Assembly (NCBI GenBank): GCA_013399895.1
Contig: VXBA01002150.1
Location: 310,001 to 374,000, forward strand
DNA length: 64,000 bases
Direction: 5' to 3'
Source: Serilophus lunatus
Taxonomy: Eukaryota; Chordata; Aves; Passeriformes; Eurylaimidae
The translations under genes were made by a program, and so were the position numbers. How positions within the stretch are numbered: position 1 is the first letter of the stretch; the number at the start of each line of letters is the position of its first letter. Under the pieces are notes generated by a model. The model was not told where the DNA came from. It saw nothing but the letters and a program-made list of their open reading frames with translations, and did not search any database. Below, in pieces: positions 1-10,310 of this stretch.

Positions 1-542
1 AACTGTTTACCTTCTAATAAGAGCTTTGCTACTTTACAAAGAGCTTTGCTACTTACTCTCTGTCACACTTTAAATCTAATTTGCTTAAAAGTACTTTCTG
101 AAACTGACTGCCCTTCTGAAATCTATGTATTCATTTTCTACTAGTCTGAGAATTGATTTGTGTTTACAAAGCAATATGTGGGGATTTTTTAGGAACAGGT
201 TGTACCAAAGTTGTGCAGTTGTGCCTGTGCACTGCCCAGGCTGCAGCTTTTGAAGGCAGCATTGCCTCATGTATGGAAGTATTACAATCATTCACTGTAT
301 CCCTGGTGTGTATATAATAAGCAAATTTAATCTTTTCCGCTTGCTTTAAATGGAAACAGTGGGTATTTGAGAGGTTTTAGCTGTCCTGAGTATTCCTTCT
401 AAATATCATTGAGAAGTTACTGACTTGTAGCTGTGAAGCCAGTGGAGAAACGTGAAGCCAAACAGGAGAAATTACACAGCTTGGACTTCCTTTCATACCT
501 GTTTAATGTCATTTCTTTCCTACTTGTCTGTTCCCATTCCAG
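1..542 (+). other. MYSM1: MYSM1 intron (3' part)
   Basis: AT-rich intronic sequence ending in a polypyrimidine stretch and the acceptor AG at 541-542. No upstream MYSM1 exon is visible. A short tandem duplication of about 14-20 bases (GAGCTTTGCTACTT) occurs at 21-54. Confidence 0.85.
21..54. repeat. Short tandem duplication, period 20
   Basis: GAGCTTTGCTACTT at 21-34 recurs at 41-54. Two copies only, inside an intron. Probably replication slippage. Confidence 0.7.
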
Positions 543-617
543 CACTCTCACGTGTCTCTGGCAGAAGTGATAGGGCTGCTGGGTGGAAGGTACTCTGAAG
601 CTGATAAAATTGTGGAA
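543..617 (+). CDS. MYSM1: MYSM1 exon (MPN+ N-terminal strand and helix)
   Basis: 25 codons, phase 0 to phase 0, donor GTAAGT at 618. Encodes HSHVSLAEVIGLLGGRY and so on. The Glu of AEVIGLLGG is at the position of the conserved MPN+ glutamate (the equivalent in RPN11 is EVMGLMLG). Confidence 0.95.
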
Positions 618-3600
618 GTAAGTGTTTGTCTCATTGCATTTTCTCTAAAACATTAAAACTGAGATGATAATAGACTATTTGAACAGATGCAAATGTCATT
701 TTTGAAGGACATCTAATGAAATATATTGAAATTTAAGTTGACTCTTGTAGTTTTGAAATATGAGAGTTATGTTTATGTTCAGGTGTTGAGTTGTCAATTC
801 CGTCATGAGGCAGATCTGGAATATGACTTAAAATTCCCTAAGTTTTATTTAACTGATGGGGATTCCTTGCATTTATCCATCTGGGGGTTGCTTTAACAGG
901 TGTGTGCAGCAGAGCCCTGCAACAGCCTCAGCACAGGCCTGCAGTGCGAGATGGATCCGGTGTCCCAGACACAGGCCTCGGAAACATTGGCAGCCAGAGG
1001 ATTCCAGGTCATTGGATGGTACCATTCCCACCCAGCCTTCGACCCCAACCCCTCCATTCGAGACATTGACACTCAGGCTAAATACCAGGTACAGCCAAAA
1101 GGTGCAAAGAGCAAAAAACCCCAACAGCCCTAAAGCCTCTGTGGTATTTACAGTGTTAATACACGTTATTGCACTAAATCCATCTGGAGTCAGCCCAGAC
1201 TATTGACATAAATTTTGGATTTATTTGTTAGATTTCAGCATGCTGTTCTGGAAAAAGGTAGGATTTCTCCTGTGTGATTTTATTGTGTGTTTTTGGTTTT
1301 TTTAGAGCTATTTCTCCAGGGGTGGTGCCATGTTCATTGGAATGATCATCAGCCCTTACAACCGAAATAATCCTCTTCCATATTCCCAGATCACCTGTCT
1401 GGTCATCAGTGACGAGATCAGTGCTGATGGTTCCTACCGTGAGTGCCCTTATTGTATCCACTGTCTCAATTTGCATTTTCCTTTTGGATACTAAAGGGAA
1501 AAAGGTCAAGTTTTGAACTTGAAAAATAGGTACTTTATGCATTTATATTGGTAGTAAGATAGTGTTGTATAAATGGTATAATTTATATTGGTAACGTGTG
1601 CTGGACAAACCCAGGAATTTCAGTGAAATAGGAATCCTGGAAGTAGCCTGGGCTGTCATAACAAGGATATACAAGAATAAATAGATAGAATATTGTTCTG
1701 TAGTATTTCCAATGATTGGTGAAAGAAGTGAAAGGTCTGGGACAAGAGTCCCTGTTATTTACATGCATAATCCTGTGAAGAGCTTAGAAACTTTCACAAG
1801 TGCTTCTTGGCCTTTGCTGCATCGCAAGTTTCTGAACAGATCCCCTGCTCAAGGAGACAGCAGTAGATAGCAAAGAATTGGCTGCTACAGAGGCCAAAAA
1901 TCCTTAATTTTTGGGCAGTGAGCGTTCAGATGGTCAAAGGATCAAACTTGCCAGGAAAGCTGAAAGGATGTGCTGGCAGGAATCCCAACCTAAGGGTACA
2001 AATTCTTGATTACAAATGTCACTGGCATTTCATGAAAACAGGACCTTTTCCTTTCTTCAACAGTTACAAACATACCATGTAAAATTTATGGTATTTCAAG
2101 CAGTGATCGGATCCTCTGCTCTTTCCCTGACATTCACTTGAGGAAAATTCCCCTGATAACAGGAGATGGTTCTGGTAGCTGCCTGTTCTCTCTCCTCCTC
2201 CCTCCCTTTATTTATAAACTCCTGATTTTTGCATCCACATTCCAAGATTTCCAGTTCTCTTGGCAGGGCAGTAGATGAGGCCACGTGAGCCCACAGTTCC
2301 CCCTGTTTTTTCCTTTGGAAGTAAGGAAGGGAGACCATCTGCCTGGAGAGTCACTGCACAGTCCTGGGGGAAGTGGAGCAGTGGCCACATCTGTGCACTA
2401 ATTCCTGTTTACCACACTGATGATCCTATGATTTTTATCCTCATTTCCCACGTATCCCTCCCTTGAGGGGAGAGTTAAAATACTGACAAACTTTTATCAC
2501 CCTTAACAAGTAGACTTTTTTTTGGTCACATGCATTTTCTATGTGAGAGGATTTAGTATTTCTGTTTAGCTCCTGAAATCAACTTTTTACAAAATGGCAT
2601 TTCCTCTGGCTCTTTGGAAAAGACTTCACGACTTACTGAAATTTAGAGTCGCTATTTCTCCCTGATTTTTGGTAACTGAATTATTACCTGCAAATAATTT
2701 TCTGCTGTTCTTTTAAACTACTGTCTAAATTCCTCTTCCCCCACCTGCAATAAACTAGAGGGATTTCTTCCTTTCAGAGCCAAATTCCTCTGAAATGGAG
2801 AACAACAGTCATCAGCAGTCATACATAAAAACTAAACCTCTTTTATTCACTTAATAACCATGTAGGTCTTAGACTACAAAAGTACCACTAAACACTCAAT
2901 TAATGTTTCCAGTTCTCTGTTTGTTGTAGACTCCTGTGTCCTTCCTTATGGCAGGAGGAACTGGTGAGGGCAGGGAGAACAGATTTGTTCCTACTCCCAC
3001 CAGAATTAAATTTGGAATCCGAAACATGTCACACTTTTGCTTTAACCTCCTTAGTGTTGTCGGAGAGCAGAACTACAGACTTCTGCAGTAATAAATGAGG
3101 AACAGTCATGGGGAAGGAAGGGGGTGCACCTAAAACTAAAAAGAGAAAAAACCCACAGTAGTGTGTCCTAGAAACACTGAATAATGATGTTCAATTGACT
3201 GCAGGCCTGCCCTACAAATTTGAAGTGCAGCAGATGTTGGAGGAGCCTCAGTGGGAATTAGTATTTGAAAAAACAAGGTGGATCATTGAAAAATACAGGT
3301 TTTGCCACAGGTATGTGTCTACTCCTGTTACAAACAGCCAGTTGGGAATTTTTGTATGTTTATTATTGTTTCTGTCAAGACCTGTGGCTGCTTTCTCCAA
3401 CACTTTTGTATGTTTTATTTCCAACAGCAGTGTTCCTATGGATAAAATTTTTCATAGAGATTCTGACCTGACTTGTTTGCAGAAAGTAAGTTTTCATCAT
3501 TTTAACTTTTTAATGTTAAATAATTTTTTAAAATGCAAACCTTTTTCATGTCAACAGAAAGCACCTGAAGTTACAGTTTTACAAATCAGGTGTAAATTAA

Positions 3601-4437
3601 TGACAATAAATTACTTCAGTGGCCCAACTTATTAACTGAGAACACAGTGAAAATAAGGATCCTTCTTTGAGAGTGATCTGGACATGGTTATGTGCAGACA
3701 CCAAGTGTGAAACTCATTCTGGAGATTTAATGGCAAATTACTCAGGTCTCTCCTCAGCATGTTTTGTGCTTTCAGTGTCTCAAGAGCGCATTTGGGCTTC
3801 CTGCCCCTTTTGTCCCATCAGTAAAGTCGTGCTGTGTCACGTTTGTCGTGGATAAGTGGGAGTTAATCTTCCAGTGGTGAAGCTCTGAGTAATGACAGCT
3901 GTAACATTACTGCACAAACAAGACACAAAATCTGCCCAAAGCAAAAGACATCAACACAAAACTTGTACACAATAATTGTCCACATTGAATTTTTTTGTTT
4001 CCTCTCAGCATGACTTTGCTTATGAAGTCTAAATCTAACATTGGGTTGGTAGAGTGCTCTGAAATTTAGCTGTTGGGTAATTGGTTTCAAAGAATTGGGT
4101 GTAAATCACCTGTGTGCTCCTGTGTGACTATTCCTTTCTAAAATTTATATTGTACAGTTTAGCCCTTTCTGTGTATTAATCTTAAATAAATAAAAATCTC
4201 GCAGCAGCTAAAAGGGAAAAAACTCTCAGGAAAACTGTCAATTTTAACAAAGTTTCCTTTTCTCTTGACTAGCTTCTGGAGTGCATGAGGAAGACTTTGG
4301 GCAAGGTAACAAACTGCCTCATTGCTGAAGAATTCTTGACTCAGATAGAAAACTTGTTCCTTTCCACATACAAGAGTGAGAAAAAGACTGATGCTGAAGG
4401 AAATGAGAAGGAATGTTCACAGGAGTTACCAGAGTGA
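543..4437 (+). CDS. MYSM1: MYSM1 C-terminal part (last six coding exons), H2A deubiquitinase
   Basis: Spliced coding sequence joining 543-617, 900-1088, 1306-1438, 3205-3310, 3428-3485 and 4273-4437 (726 nt, 241 codons plus stop). The 5' exons lie off the left edge. MYSM1 is a nuclear JAMM-family zinc isopeptidase that removes ubiquitin from histone H2A; its SANT and SWIRM domains would be upstream. The translation shows the full MPN+ signature: a glutamate in AEVIGLLGG, then HSHP with the following S-x2-D (HSHPAFDPNPSIRD), so the three zinc ligands and the catalytic Glu are intact. It follows human MYSM1 closely as I recall it, including SYFSRGGA, SPYNRNNPLPYSQ and LPYKFEVQQMLEEPQW. All introns are GT-AG and phases match across every junction. 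The acidic, lysine-rich C-terminal tail (about 20 residues) is the least conserved part. TACSTD2 and OMA1 follow on the same strand, as in other vertebrates. Identity is very secure. Confidence 0.97.
900..1088 (+). CDS. MYSM1: MYSM1 exon carrying the JAMM zinc motif
   Basis: 63 codons, acceptor AG at 898-899, donor GTACAG at 1089. Contains VCAAEPCNSLSTGLQCEMD and the catalytic HSHPAFDPNPSIRD; the HSHP codons start at 1023. The motif fits H-x-H-x7-S-x2-D exactly, so the enzyme should be active. Confidence 0.97.
1306..1438 (+). CDS. MYSM1: MYSM1 exon (MPN+ core)
   Basis: 44 codons plus 1 nt, acceptor AG at 1304-1305, donor GTGAGT at 1439. Encodes SYFSRGGAMFIGMIISPYN and then ITCLVISDEISADGSY, the beta-sheet core of the MPN fold. 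The last base C joins GC of the next exon to give Arg. Confidence 0.96.
1439..3204 (+). other. MYSM1: MYSM1 intron, 1.77 kb
   Basis: Intron between canonical GT and AG. No RNA gene or clear repeat recognised. The short open frames here (for example 2096-2338 on the minus strand) have no protein-like features. Confidence 0.85.
3205..3310 (+). CDS. MYSM1: MYSM1 exon (LPYKFEV segment)
   Basis: 106 nt, entering in phase 1 and leaving in phase 2, donor GTATGT at 3311. Encodes LPYKFEVQQMLEEPQWELV and then KTRWIIEKYRFCH, helices downstream of the MPN core conserved among MYSM1 proteins. Confidence 0.95.
3428..3485 (+). CDS. MYSM1: MYSM1 exon (SVPMDKIF segment)
   Basis: 58 nt, acceptor AG at 3426-3427, donor GTAAGT at 3486. 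Encodes SSVPMDKIFHRDSDLTCLQK. The acceptor was chosen because it restores H-S-S-V-P as in the family; another AG three bases downstream would drop one serine. Confidence 0.93.
3486..4272 (+). other. MYSM1: MYSM1 last intron
   Basis: 787-nt intron. AT-rich, with an AATAAATAAATAAA stretch around 4185-4196 that could act as an intronic polyadenylation signal. Nothing else recognised. Confidence 0.8.
4273..4437 (+). CDS. MYSM1: MYSM1 terminal coding exon
   Basis: 54 codons plus TGA (4435-4437), acceptor AG at 4271-4272. Encodes LLECMRKTLGKVTNCLIAEE and then the lysine/glutamate-rich tail ending SQELPE. The tail is variable in the family, so the stop position is plausible. Confidence 0.95.
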   Translation, partial: LLECMRKTLGKVTNCLIAEEFLTQIENLFLSTYKSEKKTDAEGNEKECSQELPE

Positions 4438-6775
4438 AGGCTTTGGCAAACCAAAATTATGGAGTTCGGATTCTATTTTTTAGTTTCTTTTCCTTCCTCC
4501 TCATTCTGTCAGCTCTTTCAGAATTGTTATCCATCTTCATAGTGGCTGTTACCAAATCCAGCGTCATCTTACTGTTGTGGTTTAAAGATACTTGGGAAAC
4601 TCCTGCTGTGTGTGACCCCATGGCCCAAGGAAGGCTCAGTGCTAACGAGTGCCACAGCATTAACTGACTGACCAACAGTCTGCAGTTTGGGAAGGACACC
4701 CTGTCAGGAGTGCTGTGCTTCAGTCTTCAAGGAGAGTTTGTCCTCTTAAGTCTTTCAGTTTGGGAATTTCCTCTTTATTTCATTTCCTCTAACTCGGAAC
4801 AAATTTGTTCCTTAGTGCTTTAGAGATTGTAAGTTTGAAAGATTGACTGAAACAAGAGTTTTGTAGCTCAAACTTTCCTGGTACTGAAGCTTCATTCAGT
4901 TGTAGCAAAATACATGACCCCGTTTCTTTGCTTTATTATTTTTCTTTAATTATTATTTTTCCTCATTGATCCTGATGGTCAAGTAGCTTTTTGGCACATT
5001 CTTTGCCATCTTGCTTCTATATTGGGGAGGAAAAGCTGGCAAGTTTTTGTGACTTCTCAGTAGTGGCTGTGCTTGTTTCCAGTGGAAATGATAACTCCTG
5101 TCTTACTACAGGTTGCAACCTTTGTGACCTTCCATTCTATGGGGAGGTTTTATGTTGTTTTCCAGATCATTGTGGTTTGTCCACTTGTAATTGCCACTGT
5201 TTCCTGTGGAAACAAGAGCTCTTGATTGACAGCAGACTGAGGGCAACAAGCAGGAGAATATTTGTGTTTGTAAAGAAAAAAACCTCAACTTTTATATTCA
5301 GAGTCTTCTCTATAATGTACAGTTCTGTAAGAAAACACTGGCTTGTACCAGTTCCTCAGTTATGATTTCATACAGGAATATATTCAGATAAATCAGTCAC
5401 AAACAGATTGATCTTGATCGAGAAGTTTCCCAATTGCAACTTGGAAATGTTTCATGAGCTGCATCACTGTGAAGCTTTATAGAAAAAATGTAATTAACAT
5501 TTTGTTTTCTAAGGAAACTTGACTTGTCCACAGGTATTTACACAGGTTTATCTTGGGTGAAGTTTCTCAGAGGGGTCTAAAATATATCTGAAAACCTGAA
5601 GCAAGACTTTGAGTTTCTATCTAGAGGGGAGACAATGGACTTGATTTTTATTTTAAGAAAATATATGTATGTCTATATATCTAGTTCTATATAACATAAA
5701 TGGAATTTTAAGATTTTATATGTTTTAGCTTTTCATTTCTATGGATTTTGAAAAGCTTTAAAATGGGAGAGCTGGATCCCAAGGAGGGAACTCCTTCGCA
5801 GGAAGTTCATGTTATGGTTTTATCATGAAATGTCAGTCTCTTTCTGTCACGAAGGAGAAGGTGCGGAACTTGATCAAAGGAAAATGTGAGCTCTTAATGC
5901 TCCATGATTTTCCAAGATTCAAGAGCTGTGGACTCAAAAATCCTGGTGGATGCTCCGTGCTGTATGTCCAGACCCACTGGTGCACACTTTGGATCCCACT
6001 ACTGTGTGTCATTCACCAACTTGGTGTGTCCCATCTCAATCCAGCATCTCGACTTACTCTGCGTTTGCTCTAAACTGTGTCATTGAGACTTCCTGACTAC
6101 CAATACTGCATGGATTTCTGTATTCCTAGTTAAACTACACTCTGGGCAGGAAAACATTCCTGCCTGCTCAGTCATGGAGAGCTGGGCAGCACAGGTGATG
6201 GGTTGCAGTTTTCCATAGGTTTCTCTGGGAAATCCCCCAGGATCTGTGGACACACTGAGAGCTGTAATAAGTGCTGGGTGGGGGCAGGAGAATTTTGGAC
6301 CTCTTGTGTAACATCAATATGAAGTAGATACTGTTTGTGTCCACATGGGATCTAATTCCAGCTCTCCAGGGATGGATCAGGAATACCCAAGTGGTGGTAA
6401 CTGTGCTGGGGGCTTTTCTCTAATGACTACAAGGAGTTAAAGTAATACAGTTTTATTAATTGTCTATAACAGAGATGTTACATAAGGAGAGTTTTGGGTG
6501 ACACACACTTTGGAAGTGGTTTGTCTCTGGGAAGAGGATGTGGTGCAGGATGGAGCCTTTGGCACACACAGACTCCAAATTTTCTAAGTTTGTTGGCAAG
6601 GTGTTGTGGGGGGAAATACAATGCTGGTACCACTGGGATCCAGTCTTGTACGGGAACTGGAAAGAGCACAGTTGTGACGCTGAGTAATGATTTTGTTGGC
6701 AGGAGCCATGGCAAGGAAAGAAATAACCTACTTTTCATCATTTAGTTTGGTTAATAAAGTGAGTTTGGAAGTTGC
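4438..6775 (+). other. MYSM1: Probable MYSM1 3' UTR
   Basis: No coding exon follows the stop codon. The first canonical AATAAA seen downstream is at 6753-6758, so the mature 3' UTR may be about 2.3 kb. Variant signals nearer the stop cannot be excluded. The end is inferred only from the signal. Confidence 0.5.
6753..6758 (+). terminator. MYSM1: Candidate MYSM1 polyadenylation signal
   Basis: AATAAA, followed within about 40 bases by GT-rich sequence (GAGTTTGGAAGTTGC). First canonical hexamer after the MYSM1 stop on the + strand. Confidence 0.5.
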
Positions 6776-9700
6776 ATGCTTCCTAGGAGACAAAAATCTG
6801 CTGTACTAATACGCCAGTTCTGCTACCAAACACTTATCAGGCATGAAAATGTTTTATTATAAAGCTTTTTTTCCCCCATCCAGGCTTTGTTCAGTGCGCC
6901 CGTGAGGACTAATCCATGTTCCTCTCTGAAGGACCAGTGTTACACCTTGCCAAGTTGTTGCTCAGGAGATGAGGAATGGTTGAGTAGTGAGTAGAATGAT
7001 ACAGTTAAAACTGGAATTCAAGTTTAAAATAGGAAGCAAAACATACAACCAACCAACCACAAAAATCCCCAAACAACCCTCCCAAGATGTGATTTGTGGC
7101 AAATATCCTTTAAGGGCATTTGTCGGCTGACTCATGCTTTGCTCTCCCAGTTCCCAGCAGTGCAGCTTCACAGGGACACAAATCTTGTGTGCAGAGGGGA
7201 GGGAACACCCCTACTTTTATTTTTTTTTTTTTAATAAGTGACTTTCCAGCAACAATTCAGTTGAGGAAAATAAACAAAGCCCCAAAGCAAACAAAAAGTT
7301 AATGCTGTTGCCATTCATATTGAGTACTTTTTCCCTTTGCTTGCTTCTCTGCTATTCCCGATTGGTGGTAGACAAGAGTCTCCTAATAAAGACTGTGTAT
7401 GCAATACCCTGAGAGCCGTGTCCCTGTCTATGATGGCCTTTTTCTCTCCCGAGTGCCAGGCCTGGAATTCCTTTATTCCATGGCAATAACCAAGTGAGCA
7501 GCAACCAAGTGAGTGAACAACGACGTTCCAGATCCAGCAGAGGGAGCTTTGTCACAGCTGATGCAGGAAAGGTTTGGAAGTCAGGAGCAAAACTGTTCCC
7601 TGCCAGTGCGTGTCAACTTATGGGGAGTGAGGACATTGTAGGGCAGGAGCTGTAACTTGCACGGAGTTTTCCCTTCAGTTGTTCTTGCACACCCTGGGCT
7701 TTAGTCTCCCTCAGGAGATGATCCAGTGGCACTCGGTGGCAGAGATGCTGGGATGGGAGGTTGGTATTTTCCACGTGTTTCACAGAGAGAGTCCTGGCTG
7801 AAGGATCACTGAGTATGGAATGTAAGGGATTTGTTTGCATGGACAGCCCCAGTGACGCTGAAGATGCTCAAAGGATGCCCCTTCAGCCAGGCACATCCGT
7901 GCCCCAGGTCTGATCCAGGTGTTGTTTCCAGCCTGGCTGTGGCAGTGCTGAGCCATGAGGAACTGGGGATGTGTATGGGAGGAGAGGCTGTGGGTGGGCA
8001 GTGCCCCCCCAAAATGTGGGGTGGCCCTCTGTGCCCTCCCATCACCCAGGAGCTGAGGGATGGGGGGACTCATCCAGCCCCACGGAGCTGGCATGTGGGG
8101 AGTAGCTGGTGGTTTAACATCCCACTGATCACTGTAATCATGTGTGATGCTGGACAAAGTATTTAATGGCCTAGATAAAAGCATTGGGACTGTTTAATTG
8201 GAAATGTCTTGCTGTTTTACATAGACCTAGTGCCCTATTTTTACGAGATTTAAAATTGTGCTGAGAAATTGTTTCCATGGAAGCAGAGATCAGTAAAGAA
8301 ATAATGCACATTTCCTACAGGATTATTCCTTTTACAGCCTGCTGTTCTAAATAATTAACTCTTGTAGTGCTGTTACAGCTAAGCATGAATTAAAAGAAGT
8401 AATTGTTTTTTTAGTGTCAAAAAGGCATTACGTATATATATATATATAAATATAGAGATATTTGGAAAAACTTTTGTCTGTGTTCCTTATTTACAGAGGG
8501 GAAAATTGTAAAAACCAGTCAATGGAAAAGTGCATTTTTATTTTGAAAAATATTTCACATTTGATATTTGAATAATGTGAAATAAAATAAAGACAAGACA
8601 CAAGGATACAGATGACTATTAAATGGACTTTGAAGAAGGGATCTGAAATTAAATAAAAAGGCAGATTATTGTAGCATAGGTAAATGAATGACTTAAAAAT
8701 GGGAAAAGTTACTAAACTATCATAGAATCATCAATATGACAAATTGTCTTACCTGGCAATTTTAATAATTTTAGCTGTAGCTCTCAATTATTTTCTAAGA
8801 AGGGCAACTAATGCTGTTATTATCTGAAAGAATACCCACACTGTCCTCCTCTGCTGGCAGAGAGTATTTACATTGCATTTACATCTGGAGCTCTGATTTT
8901 ACACCTATTCTAAGCTATCAACACTCACTGGCAGGCAGGGTCCTTCCCAGTGCTGAGACAGACACAGTCCAAGGCTCTGAGGAGCCCAGTGGGCCCAGCT
9001 GGAAGCAGAGCAGCCCTCGGGTCACCTGCACACGGGACAAGGAGCTGAGTGCCAGGCATGTGGCTGGAGGAATACTGCACACACTGTTCCCTGGACCCAA
9101 AATAATGACGTATAAAGAGTCTGACAAGGTTTGGCAAGTCAGATGAATGGGACTCAATGCAAACTGGAAAATATCTTTCCACTGGAAATAGGAGTTCAGG
9201 CTGTGTAGACCATTAGGGCACTTGGGAGCTGTTGGAGTGTGTTGTGAAAAGCACAACAAAGTTCAGACTCAAAGCACTCAAAGTTCAGACTGAACGATTT
9301 CTTCAGAAGCGACCAACAACTTTGTAAGGGTAACACAGGCATGAGGATCAGCATTCTTAGTGCTGCCTTGGGATGAGCACGTGCCAAAGGGAAGTGGGCA
9401 GAGAAGCTTTCTGTGCTGGAACGTGAGGCTGTGCTTCTGTGCTCTCCAGGCAGGAGAGCAGCCATCAAACTGGTTACTTCATTGCTCCTCTGGAACTGGC
9501 AGCTGCTCCAGGCAGCAAACCTCAAACTCCAAAAGGCTTTGTTTTATACATCTATAAAAACAGAAAGTCCATAACTGATAAGAGTTTAGACAGTGGAATG
9601 ATATGGACACTGTGTGATGAAAGACACAGGAAAAACCATGATGGAAGTGGAGGAGTAGGATTTCTTCCAACAGAAATGGGAGTAACCCCTTAAACAGCCC

Positions 9701-10056
9701 TTTACATATAGTCCATACAAAGTCTAAAGAAGGAAAAGGGGAAGCTGCTTGTCTTTAATCCATTATGGAAGCTCAAGGTAGGAGTTTGGCTTTTGTCTCT
9801 TCCCTATTGTTAGCTGATAAAGAAGGAGGGAGGAAAGGCTGCTGGAGGTAGGGGCCACTGCCTGAGAGGTAACAGGTGACCCTGCAGCTTGTTCTGGGAC
9901 TGGGTATGAGCTGCCACTTGTTTTGGAAGGAGAACCTATTTGGTGGGTGTGATTTGAATGGATAAAGGCAGCAGCACACCTGTGTGTAGGAATGAACAGA
10001 CTCCATCAGTGGTTTAAAGCTTTGGATGCTCCCTGCTGTCACTCAGGACTTTATCC
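6776..10056. other. Intergenic region between MYSM1 and the TACSTD2 remnant
   Basis: No gene recognised. A somewhat GC-richer stretch at 7.4-8.1 kb yields overlapping short frames on both strands with no domain-like content. A (TA)n tract lies near 8.44 kb. AT-rich, AATAAA-containing sequence is at about 8.58-8.66 kb. Confidence 0.7.
8433..8453. repeat. (TA)n microsatellite
   Basis: About eight uninterrupted TA units followed by TAAATATA. Confidence 0.85.
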
Positions 10057-10310
10057 ATGTATTTCACCTGCACTGTGGAGTCTCTCTTTGGGGTTGTGCT
10101 GGGTTTGACTCTGGTGGTCACTTCACCAGAACAAAACAACTGTACCTGTGAGACCAACAAGTGGGTGGTGTGTGCCCTCGGAACTGCACCTGCACCCTGG
10201 AAGGCTCAAGTCACAGCGTAGACTGTTCTACCCTGACATCCAAATGCTTCCTGATGAAGGCAAAAATGATCCCCTTGAAGGAGAAGCACTTCGGGAGGCC
10301 TTCCCATCAC
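10057..10310 (+). pseudogene. TACSTD2: TACSTD2 (TROP2) remnant: signal peptide and first Cys motif, frameshifted and truncated
   Basis: ATG at 10057 opens a signal-peptide-like stretch (LFGVVLGLTLVV) followed by NNCTCETNKWVVC, matching the start of mature TROP2/EpCAM (NCTC...). The frame then hits TAG at 10219. From about 10173 the -1 relative frame carries the continuation NCTCTLEGSSHSVDCSTLTS, then KCFLMKAKM and, after a short gap, GRPSHH. DCSTLTSKC and the following leucine/lysine-rich helix are diagnostic of TACSTD2. Between the two Cys motifs the bird is about 13 nt shorter than human as I recall it, which explains the shift. After RPSHH the thyroglobulin type-1 domain (CWCV), the ectodomain and the transmembrane helix are not found in any frame. 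Human TACSTD2 is intronless, so splicing is an unlikely rescue. Position and strand match the MYSM1-TACSTD2-OMA1 synteny. An assembly error or an unusual split gene are the alternatives. Confidence 0.8.

Noticed and set aside
4170..4200. AATAAA run as the MYSM1 end of transcript
   Set aside because: It precedes the last coding exon, which is clearly conserved, so it would only matter for a truncated intronic-polyadenylation form.
7780..8184. 134-codon minus-strand frame and 111-codon plus-strand frame in the GC-richer patch
   Set aside because: Both strands are open together and the translations are rich in His/Pro/Ser/Gly without any domain-like pattern. Probably chance in a GC-richer patch.
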